From NCBI GenBank assembly GCA_003508565.1, contig DNUI01000247.1, positions 1-7,338 on the forward strand: 7,338 bases of DNA, written 5' to 3'. The notes below the pieces were generated by a model. That model searched no databases and was not told the origin of the DNA. It worked only from the letters and a program-made list of their open reading frames with translations. The position numbers were made by a program, and so were the translations under genes. This document shows positions 1-5,882 of the stretch, piece by piece (position 1 is the stretch's first letter; each line of letters starts with the position of its first letter). This DNA is from Syntrophaceae bacterium (GTDB lineage Bacteria; Desulfobacterota; Syntrophia; Syntrophales; UBA2185).

Positions 1-20
1 CGAGATCAGGAAGTCTGAAC

Positions 21-698
21 TTAGACGACACCACTTTTCTCAAGGTTCTCTATATTCTTCTTTGTGAGGTCTGCCTTTTCTTGCTCACCGGTTTCGTTAT
101 AAAAGATCACGGCACTTTTATAGAAATCAAGCGCGGTAGTTAAATCTCCTTTCATTACTAATAGATAAGCTATATTGCTGTATTGGTCTCCTATTCCCGG
201 TTTGTGATTTATTTCCTTATAAACTTTCATTGCATCTTGACAGATGCTCAGGGCATTGTCGTATTGTTTGATATCGCGGTAGACCGAGCTTATATTGCCA
301 AGCTGATCTGCTACTCCAAGTTTATTGTCAGTATCCTTAAAAAGATATAATGCTTTATGGAAACTCTCTAACGCTTCCTCATATTTGCCATTCCTTGCGC
401 TTATCAGCCCAATGTTATTCAGAACCTTTCCCTGGGCGACTACATCATGTAAGCCTTCAAATATTTTCAACAGCGATTTGTATGTTTCTACAGAATTCTC
501 CGGTTTGTTTAACGAATGATAAATAGCTGCAATATAACCCAAGGCGGTTATCTCACCATCCGCATCTCCATTTTGTCTATAGATATCGAGGGCTTGATTA
601 AATATCTCCAGAGCATCCCCACCTCTTCCTTCTTCACATTTTTTTTTGCCGTTTTCAACAAGCGTATCAGCCTTTGATTTCAATTCCTCTGAAGCCAT
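21..698 (-). CDS. TPR-repeat protein, divergent from the operon
   Basis: A 225-residue protein built almost entirely of tetratricopeptide repeats. The repeat length is exactly 40 residues: the Ala-Leu (once Ser-Val) of helix B falls at residues 29-30, 69-70, 109-110, 149-150 and 189-190, and an aromatic residue closes each helix at 40, 80, 120, 160 and 200. Forty residues is the longer, kinesin-light-chain-like TPR variant. No signal peptide or membrane segment is visible, so it should be a cytoplasmic protein-binding scaffold. The start is supported by AGGGAGGA on the minus strand (703-710), about 5 bases before ATG. It is transcribed away from the mutase operon and shares its 5' region, so common control or a helper role is possible, but nothing in the sequence names a partner. 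Family assignment is firm; function is unknown. Confidence 0.88.
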   Translation of the reverse strand: MASEELKSKADTLVENGKKKCEEGRGGDALEIFNQALDIYRQNGDADGEITALGYIAAIYHSLNKPENSVETYKSLLKIFEGLHDVVAQGKVLNNIGLISARNGKYEEALESFHKALYLFKDTDNKLGVADQLGNISSVYRDIKQYDNALSICQDAMKVYKEINHKPGIGDQYSNIAYLLVMKGDLTTALDFYKSAVIFYNETGEQEKADLTKKNIENLEKSGVV

Positions 699-839
699 AT
701 AGTCCTCCCTTTCTTTTAAAATATATCATAAAGAAAAATCCACCTTTTGCTTGATGATGTAAAGTAAACAATAAAAATAAGCAATAAAAAGTTATTTTTC
801 TGAAATATTGCATAGCATATTCTTAACACACTATCGGGC

Positions 840-849
840 TATGTACATA
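840..849. repeat. 10-base palindrome TATGTACATA
   Basis: A perfect 10-base palindrome ends 18 bases upstream of the -35 box of the candidate sigma-70 promoter. Its position would suit a small operator, but a palindrome this short in AT-rich DNA can occur by chance. Confidence 0.3.
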
Positions 850-867
850 CTTTTGGCTAAGTTTTTC

Positions 868-896
868 TTGACATGCAGGTATGGCTACCTTATACT
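868..896 (+). promoter_or_regulatory. Candidate sigma-70 promoter
   Basis: TTGACA at 868-873 and TATACT at 891-896 are separated by exactly 17 bases; the -35 is perfect and the -10 differs from TATAAT at one position. Transcription would start near 903 and give a leader of about 290 bases before the first operon gene at 1192. Hexamers and spacing are seen directly; activity and target are inferred. It could provide basal expression beside the sigma-54 promoter or make a short untranslated RNA. Confidence 0.5.
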
Positions 897-974
897 TAAA
901 CATAAAAAAAATATTATATCATTATATATTGTATTTTAAAATTCATTCTTCTTACAAAAATAACTTGTTCCAAA

Positions 975-1001
975 TGGACACTAATTAGTCAAATATGTCC
1001 C
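975..1001. promoter_or_regulatory. Inverted repeats, candidate activator-binding site
   Basis: GGACA (976-980) and TGTCC (996-1000) form an inverted repeat around an 8-base palindrome CTAATTAG (981-988). A wider pair, AAATGGA (972-978) and TCCATTT (1013-1019), brackets the same area. The centre lies about 120 bases before the predicted sigma-54 start site, where upstream activating sequences for enhancer-binding proteins usually lie. Repeats are seen; the role as operator is inferred. Confidence 0.4.
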
Positions 1002-1070
1002 ATAAAAAGGACTCCATTTTCAGGCTCTTTAAAAAGAATTAAAAATAGAGTTAAAAATCGGCTTATTCGG

Positions 1071-1083
1071 AAGCATGATGCTT
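1071..1083. repeat. 13-base palindrome abutting the -24 element
   Basis: AAGCAT and ATGCTT flank a single G, giving a perfect two-fold symmetric site that ends at the base before the sigma-54 promoter element. It is well placed to bind a repressor or other factor that blocks the promoter. As RNA it would form only a 3-base-loop hairpin, so a DNA site is more plausible. Confidence 0.35.
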
Positions 1084-1100
1084 TTGGCATTTTTCTTGCA
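1084..1100 (+). promoter_or_regulatory. Sigma-54 (RpoN) -24/-12 promoter
   Basis: TTGGCATTTTTCTTGCA matches the sigma-54 consensus TGGCAC-N5-TTGCA with only the sixth base (C to T) differing. The invariant GG is at 1086-1087 and GC at 1098-1099, with the required spacing of 12 from the first G to the -12 G. The predicted transcript starts near 1111, about 80 bases before the first operon gene. Sigma-54 promoters need an ATP-dependent enhancer-binding activator, so the operon is probably inducible. No such regulator is encoded in the window. Confidence 0.65.
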
Positions 1101-1191
1101 AAATTACTTTGGGACATACAGCAACAAATCACATTCAATTATTAGAAGAGGCGTCGCTGTTAAATAATTCGTAATATAAGGAGGAGTTCGC

Positions 1192-1599
1192 ATGGGCCAG
1201 GATTCAAAAATTCGAGTTCTTGTTGCCAAGCCCGGGTTGGACGGTCATGAGCGTGGAGCACATGTTGTGGCTTATGGACTCAGGGATGAAGGTTTTGAGG
1301 TCATCTACACGGGTCTTCGTCAGACTCCGGAACAAATCGTTTCCGCAGCCGTACAGGAAGATGTTGATGTAATTGGTCTTTCTATCCTTTCGGGAGCTCA
1401 TCTCACATTGACAAAAAAAGTCATGGCAGGTCTCAAAGCCAAAGGTGCAAACGACATTTTGGTGACTGTCGGGGGTGTCATTCCTGAAGAAGACAAAAAA
1501 ACTCTGGAAGAGATGGGTGTTGGAGGCGTTTTCACTTCAGGTTCTAAGATCAAGGATATTGCGGCATTCATCCGTACAAAGATCGGGGGAAATGCCTAA
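1192..1599 (+). CDS. B12-binding small subunit of an acyl-CoA mutase
   Basis: A 135-residue stand-alone cobalamin-binding domain, the usual size for the small subunit of two-subunit methylmalonyl-CoA-type mutases. The base-off/His-on signature is complete: K13, then D17-x-H19-x-x-G22, where H19 is the lower axial cobalt ligand. S64-I65-L66 matches the SxL motif and G94-G95 the GG motif; these cradle the dimethylbenzimidazole tail. It should pair with the catalytic subunit encoded 21 bases downstream. The start is fixed by AAGGAGGAG (1178-1186) six bases before ATG. It is the first gene after the sigma-54 promoter. The fold and cofactor are near certain; the acyl-CoA substrate is set by the partner and cannot be read from this domain. 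Confidence 0.95.
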   Translation: MGQDSKIRVLVAKPGLDGHERGAHVVAYGLRDEGFEVIYTGLRQTPEQIVSAAVQEDVDVIGLSILSGAHLTLTKKVMAGLKAKGANDILVTVGGVIPEEDKKTLEEMGVGGVFTSGSKIKDIAAFIRTKIGGNA

Positions 1600-1620
1600 C
1601 CACTATTTTAAGGATGAGAC

Positions 1621-3372
1621 ATGAAGAAGAATAGCAAGAAAGAAATTAAAGAGGCTTTAAAGAAATGGGAAGGCGAGGTCCTCAATCCGCGTGTAAAAAA
1701 ATTTAATTTGGATAAAAGCCCTACGACTTTCTACACTCCCATTTCTTCGGATAGTTCGCATTTTCTGGAAAAGGTCGGATTTCCCGGTCAGTTCCCCTAC
1801 ACTGCAGGAAACACTCCCTTAGAATTCTGGAGAGCATATGCAGAATTTGGTGCAAAGCTCAATTATCGGTCCGACTGGGGCGGAACGGGGCGATCAGGTA
1901 AATACGGCGGATTTGGAACCCCTGCCGATTATCGTGATTATCTCTTAAGGATGCAGTCCATGGGACGCAAGGGTGGTCCCAACATCGCCTTTGATTTGGT
2001 GACCCAATGCGGCTATGATTCGGATAGTCACTTTGCCGAGGGAGAAGTAGGCCGGGTGGGCGTTGCGGTAGATTCTTTGCGGGATTTTGAAATTATCTAC
2101 GAAGCATATACCGGCGATCTGGATATTGATAAAGTGCCGTCCAACTTCACCATCAATGCCCCGGCGGCGGTCTTTATAGCCATGTATGCCTGTCTGGCCA
2201 AAAAGCGAGGTATTCCTCTGGATAAACTAACAGGAACACCCCAGAACGACATTCTGAAAGAATTCATAGCTCGTGGAACATACATTTTCCCGCCAAAACA
2301 GTCTATGAGGCTGTTCCGCGATACGTGCGTGTTTTGTTGCAAGCATATGCCTGAGCTTAACATCAATTCAATAGGCGGCTATCATATCAGGGAAGCCGGA
2401 GCCACACGCGTTCAGGATCTGGCATTTTCGATGGCCAATGGCATTGCCTATATCAAGGCCGGACTGGAAGGCGGGCTTGAAGTAGATGAATTTGCTCCTG
2501 CCTTTACTTTCAATGCGTTCGGCGGCAGCATGGAAATCTACAATGAAATTGCTTTCCAGAGGGCGGCCCGCAGAGTGTGGGCCCATATACTGAGGGACCG
2601 CTTCCATGCAAAAGATCCCAAGAGCATGCAAATCCGTCAGCCCATCACTGCGCATATAGGATGCTCCAGCACCACACTCCAGAGGCCTCTCAACAATCTT
2701 GCCCGTGCTGTTGTCGGTGGAATGGCAGCCGGAATGTCTGGGGCTATTCCCGGTGCATTTCCGCCCTTTGACGAACCACTTGGCCTCGGCCACTCTCAGG
2801 AGGCAACTCAGCTCCAGCAGGATGCTTCCAGAATCTTGCTCTTCGAATCAAAAGTGACCGACGTATGCGATCCATGGGCGGGATCTTACTTCATGGAATC
2901 ACTGACGGATGAGATCGAGAAAGATGCACTGGCAGAATTGGAGAAGATTGAAAAAATGGGTGGTACCGTTGCCGCTATTGAAAATGGGTATATGCAAAAA
3001 GCGGTAGCCAGGAGCGCATATGAACGCCAGAAAAAGATAGAGAAACAGGAAGAGTTGATTGTTGGCGTGAACTGTTTTATTAGCGAGCATGAGATTGATG
3101 TTTCCATCAACCGTCAAGTGGAAGCGACCTATGATCCACAACTTATGAAGACGGCAGAAGAACGTCAGAAGGAAAATCTTGTCCGGTTAAAACGCGAACG
3201 CAACGGTACGGCTGTTGTAAGCTCTCTTAGAAGTTTGAAAGTTCAGGCTGAAGATAAAGATAAGAATCTTATGCCTGCCATATGCGAGTGCGTGGAAAAC
3301 GATGCAACGCTCCAGGAGATCTGCGATGTGTTGCGTGAAGTTTTCGGTGAAGCACAGCCTATGAAAATTTAG
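1621..3372 (+). CDS. Catalytic subunit of a divergent B12 acyl-CoA mutase
   Basis: A 583-residue TIM-barrel subunit of the methylmalonyl-CoA mutase superfamily, which moves a CoA-thioester carbonyl between neighbouring carbons by a 5'-deoxyadenosyl radical. Family landmarks are PGQFPYT (55-61), AFDL (123-126), TQCGYDSD (128-135), QNDILKE (208-214), ARGTYIFPP (217-225), GYHIREAGA (253-261), PLNN (356-359) and DPWAGSY (417-423). Q208, R218, Y254 and H255 align with Gln197, Arg207, Tyr243 and His244 of the Propionibacterium enzyme; Arg207 binds the substrate carboxylate, so a dicarboxylic acyl-CoA is likely. Y95 (KYGGF) matches Tyr89, unlike 2-hydroxyisobutyryl-CoA mutase, which has Ile. Residues 62-94 replace the usual YPTMYRGRLWTMRQ strip and are about 16 residues longer, and the segment around 341-392 also diverges. 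A (1-methylalkyl)succinyl-CoA-type mutase fits the context; ordinary methylmalonyl-CoA mutase is the alternative. Confidence 0.92.
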   Translation: MKKNSKKEIKEALKKWEGEVLNPRVKKFNLDKSPTTFYTPISSDSSHFLEKVGFPGQFPYTAGNTPLEFWRAYAEFGAKLNYRSDWGGTGRSGKYGGFGTPADYRDYLLRMQSMGRKGGPNIAFDLVTQCGYDSDSHFAEGEVGRVGVAVDSLRDFEIIYEAYTGDLDIDKVPSNFTINAPAAVFIAMYACLAKKRGIPLDKLTGTPQNDILKEFIARGTYIFPPKQSMRLFRDTCVFCCKHMPELNINSIGGYHIREAGATRVQDLAFSMANGIAYIKAGLEGGLEVDEFAPAFTFNAFGGSMEIYNEIAFQRAARRVWAHILRDRFHAKDPKSMQIRQPITAHIGCSSTTLQRPLNNLARAVVGGMAAGMSGAIPGAFPPFDEPLGLGHSQEATQLQQDASRILLFESKVTDVCDPWAGSYFMESLTDEIEKDALAELEKIEKMGGTVAAIENGYMQKAVARSAYERQKKIEKQEELIVGVNCFISEHEIDVSINRQVEATYDPQLMKTAEERQKENLVRLKRERNGTAVVSSLRSLKVQAEDKDKNLMPAICECVENDATLQEICDVLREVFGEAQPMKI

Positions 3373-3388
3373 TAAGTCAGAAATTATA

Positions 3389-3436
3389 TTCTGCGCTTTT
3401 CTACCCCGCGAGGGGGTACAGAAAAGAGTGGCAGAA
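3389..3436 (+). other. Long intergenic RNA hairpin with GNRA loop
   Basis: In the 122-base gap after the mutase gene, TTCTGC (3389-3394) pairs with GCAGAA (3431-3436), CTTTTCT with AGAAAAG in the middle, and CCCC (3404-3407) with GGGG (3412-3415) around the tetraloop GCGA, a GNRA type. There are small internal bulges. No U-run follows, so it is not a classical intrinsic terminator. It is more likely an mRNA stability or processing element that lowers or separates expression of the chaperone gene downstream. Confidence 0.55.
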
Positions 3437-3494
3437 AACAATTTCATTAACGCACTTAATCCGTTTATCGGGGTTAGAGGAAAAGGTCTTTACC

Positions 3495-4478
3495 GTGGAA
3501 GAAAAACTCGCATTGATGATTGAAGCCGCCGGGGAAAACAGTGAAAGAGCTTTGGCAAAGCTTATTTCGCATGTTGAAGATCGGAAGACAGGTTGGAAAG
3601 ATATCATGAAGACCATCTACGCGAAAACGGGGCGGACCTGCGTGATAGGAGTCACAGGTTCTCCGGGGGCGGGCAAAAGTTCTTTGGTCGGTGAGTTTGC
3701 CAAGCGATTGGGTGATAGGGGATATACTATCGGCATTATTGCGGTAGATCCATCAAGTCCCTTCTCCGGTGGAGCAGTGCTGGGAGACCGTATCCGGATG
3801 CGCGATATAAGCACCTATCAGAATATCTTTATCAGGTCTATGGCCACCCGTGGCATGTTGGGAGGTCTCTGCCAGGCGGCCCGTGATGTTGTAAGAATCA
3901 TGGATTTTGCCGGCAAAGATATTGTCATCATTGAGACTGTAGGCGTAGGTCAGGATGAAATCGAGGTTGTAAGTGCCGCCGATTATGTAATGCTCGTGAC
4001 ATACCCTGGAGGAGGCGACAGTGTCCAGGCTATCAAAGCCGGGGTTATGGAAATTGGCGACCTGTTCGTGGTGAATAAGTGCGATAGGGAGGGTGCTGAT
4101 ATTATAGTATCCGAGATTTCCGCCATGCTTGATCTTTCAACGGAGACGGCTGCAAAAATTCCCCCGGTCATTAAGACCTCTGCCTTTACCAAGGAAGGCA
4201 TTGATGAACTAATGGACATACTTTCTGAATTTATTCAGAAGAAAAAGAAAGGTCCGCACTATCAAAAAGATCATGTTCGTCAAGAGGTCATAAGCATACT
4301 GGAGACGGAGATGGTCAGTATCATCAAGGAGCGGATCACGGGCAATGGAAATATGGAGAAAGAGCTTGAACTCATACTCTCCGGCAAGAGCGATCCTTAC
4401 AGTATCGCAGACAAGTTAATGAAACGGTTCACTGTCATTAAGAACGTTGAAGAAAAACGAAAAGGAGACTTTCAATGA
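3495..4478 (+). CDS. meaB: MeaB/ArgK-type GTPase, chaperone of the B12 mutase
   Basis: A 327-residue SIMIBI-class G protein that loads adenosylcobalamin into B12 mutases and protects or reactivates them. Visible motifs are the Walker A loop GSPGAGKS (55-62), AVDPSSPFSGGAVLGDR (83-99), SMATRG (115-120), ETVGVGQ with the metal-binding E147 (147-153), NKCD for guanine recognition (194-197) and TSA (228-230). Residues after about 250 form the helical C-terminal dimerisation region; length is normal for the family. The start is GTG at 3495, with AAAAGG (3481-3486) eight bases upstream; ATG at 3516 is a possible shorter start but would lose part of the conserved N-terminal helix. It overlaps the next gene by four bases (ATGA), so translation is probably coupled. 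Its place directly after both mutase subunits marks it as their dedicated chaperone. Confidence 0.95.
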   Translation: MEEKLALMIEAAGENSERALAKLISHVEDRKTGWKDIMKTIYAKTGRTCVIGVTGSPGAGKSSLVGEFAKRLGDRGYTIGIIAVDPSSPFSGGAVLGDRIRMRDISTYQNIFIRSMATRGMLGGLCQAARDVVRIMDFAGKDIVIIETVGVGQDEIEVVSAADYVMLVTYPGGGDSVQAIKAGVMEIGDLFVVNKCDREGADIIVSEISAMLDLSTETAAKIPPVIKTSAFTKEGIDELMDILSEFIQKKKKGPHYQKDHVRQEVISILETEMVSIIKERITGNGNMEKELELILSGKSDPYSIADKLMKRFTVIKNVEEKRKGDFQ

Positions 4479-5818
4479 GTGGAAATGGTGCAGGATTTAC
4501 CGCAAAACTCGCCTCGTTTATCGTGAATACTGATGAACAGAATATACCCCCGTGGGTATACGAGCATGCCAAGGTGGCATTCATGGACTGGCTTGCCGTT
4601 ACGTTTGCGGGCAAAGATGATCCACTGGTGAAAATGCTTATTGACTATGCGGATATGGTGGGGGGTAAAAAACAGGCGACCATCATCGGCTATCATATGA
4701 AAAAAGACGTGAGTAGCGCCGCACTCATCAATGGTTCGGCCTCGCATACTCTTGATTACGATGATACCCTGGTATCCTTTTTTGGACATCCTTCCGTTAC
4801 CATTTTCCCGTCGCTGTTGGCACTTTCCGAGTTGAGGGGCAAGTCCGGGAAAGACTTTCTTACCGCCTATATCATCGGCCTGCAGGTTGGAAGTACCATT
4901 GGCGCTTGCGCAAGTCTTGACCATTACATGGGAGGCTGGCATGCTACTTCAACTTTGGGGCATCTTGCTTCTGCAGCCGCATGCGCGCGCCTACTGGGCT
5001 TATCCGGGAAACAAGCCACGTATGCTTTGGGTATCGGCGGGACACAATCATCTGGTCTCAAACGCGTATTCGGGACCATGTGTAAGCCGTTCCATGCAGG
5101 TCGCGCCTCCCAGTCCGGACTCTTGGCAGCGCTTCTCGCCGAGCAGGGCTTCACGAGCGCTGAGGATATTCTGGAAGGTCCCCAGGGATTTTTCGAGGCC
5201 CTAAAGGGCAAGGTGAATGAAGATGTAGTGACGATGCTGGGTTTGGGGTGGGATGTCCAGAATCTTCAACAGAAATACCATGCATCCTGCCATGCAACAC
5301 ACTCGCCTCTGGAAGCCGCACTGGCAATCATCAAGGGAGAGAACATCGAACTGGATGCGATCAAGAGTATTACTGTCCATGCATCCACACTGTCCCTTCA
5401 GGCTGCAGGCAAGAACGAGCCGGCCAGCGGCTTGGAAGGAAAATTCAGCATTTCCTACTGCGTGGCCAACGCTCTGCTGAGAGGAGTGACAGGCATGCAG
5501 GCCTTTACTGACGAGAAAGTGAATGATCCCGCAGTGCGGGCGATTATGAAAAAGATCAAGGTAATTAATGATCCTAAGATAATGGCCCTGGAATCAATTG
5601 TTGAGGTGGAAGTCAATAACGGAAAAAGCTTCCAGGCCTTTTCCGACATCCTTCAGCAGACTCCGCCCCTGGAGGTCAAGAAAGAGCGCGTAGCCAGCAA
5701 GTTCCTTGATCTGTGCGAGCCTGTACTGGGGAAGAAGAAATCACTTGCTCTGAAGAAAAAGATCGAGAGCATGGATACACTTCAGAACATGAAAGATATG
5801 GCAAAGAGCCTCTTATGA
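4475..5818 (+). CDS. MmgE/PrpD-family enzyme, unassigned substrate
   Basis: A 447-residue protein of the fold shared by 2-methylcitrate dehydratase (PrpD), cis-aconitate decarboxylase and iminodisuccinate epimerase. Residues matching the cis-aconitate decarboxylase active site are present: D94 and T98 in HTLDYDDT (91-98), H105 in GHPS, H156 in GGWHATS, K204 in CKPFHAGRA (203-211), and K267 with H269/H273 in KYHASCHATHS. It therefore looks catalytically intact, with typical length and no signal peptide. The start is supported by AAAGGAG (4461-4467) and the four-base overlap with the GTPase gene. No citrate synthase, methylisocitrate lyase or propionate genes are near, so methylcitrate dehydration is not supported by context. 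Sitting between a mutase chaperone and a glycyl radical activase, it probably acts on the substituted succinate or malonate of this pathway, as an epimerase, decarboxylase or hydratase. Family certain, reaction unknown. Confidence 0.9.
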   Translation: MSGNGAGFTAKLASFIVNTDEQNIPPWVYEHAKVAFMDWLAVTFAGKDDPLVKMLIDYADMVGGKKQATIIGYHMKKDVSSAALINGSASHTLDYDDTLVSFFGHPSVTIFPSLLALSELRGKSGKDFLTAYIIGLQVGSTIGACASLDHYMGGWHATSTLGHLASAAACARLLGLSGKQATYALGIGGTQSSGLKRVFGTMCKPFHAGRASQSGLLAALLAEQGFTSAEDILEGPQGFFEALKGKVNEDVVTMLGLGWDVQNLQQKYHASCHATHSPLEAALAIIKGENIELDAIKSITVHASTLSLQAAGKNEPASGLEGKFSISYCVANALLRGVTGMQAFTDEKVNDPAVRAIMKKIKVINDPKIMALESIVEVEVNNGKSFQAFSDILQQTPPLEVKKERVASKFLDLCEPVLGKKKSLALKKKIESMDTLQNMKDMAKSLL

Positions 5819-5882
5819 TTATTCATAACAGGCAAGATATTTTATTCTCATAGATCATTAAGATCCAGGGAGGATAGCATAA

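Larger units (their letters stand above)
994..1118. repeat. Separated 9-base inverted repeat TATGTCCCA / TGGGACATA
   Basis: TATGTCCCA at 994-1002 is the exact reverse complement of TGGGACATA at 1110-1118. The left copy sits in the candidate activator site and the right copy covers the predicted sigma-54 start site, so the same protein might bind both and loop or occlude the promoter. A 9-base match within 125 bases is suggestive only. Confidence 0.35.
699..1191. other. AT-rich divergent regulatory region without a gene
   Basis: About 490 bases separate two divergent start codons, and no credible gene was found on either strand. The stretch is rich in A and T runs and contains two plus-strand promoter candidates, several inverted repeats and palindromes (listed separately), a direct repeat TTAAAAAT at 1039-1046 and 1051-1058, and an AT-only 8-base inverted repeat AAAAATAA / TTATTTTT at 773-780 and 792-799. 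I saw no convincing minus-strand promoter for the TPR gene. No B12-box (GCCACTG-like core) was seen, so a cobalamin riboswitch is not supported although the first genes encode a B12 enzyme. Confidence 0.7.

Noticed and set aside
913..926. Minus-strand -10 boxes (ATTATA on the plus strand) for the TPR gene
   Set aside because: No matching -35 sequence 16-18 bases further; the surrounding DNA is almost all A and T.
1075..1167. A 30-codon plus-strand frame (MMLLAFFLQNYF...) in the leader
   Set aside because: It has only a weak GGAAG ribosome site, overlaps the sigma-54 promoter, and would lose its start in a transcript beginning near 1111; composition looks like chance.
903..1191. Possible cobalamin riboswitch before a B12 enzyme operon
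   Set aside because: No B12-box-like core and no convincing set of conserved helices or a terminator could be found by eye.
2368..2793. 141-codon minus-strand frame inside the mutase gene
   Set aside because: It is antisense to conserved mutase motifs, lacks a recognisable domain, and is a shadow of codon bias. The same holds for the other minus-strand frames inside the operon genes.
4887..5204. 105-codon plus-strand frame inside the MmgE/PrpD gene
   Set aside because: The overlapping frame encodes the conserved family active site; this one shows no family features.
5813..5828. TTATGA / TCATAA hairpin at the end of the MmgE/PrpD gene
   Set aside because: Six AT-rich pairs with a four-base loop and no U-run; too weak for a terminator.
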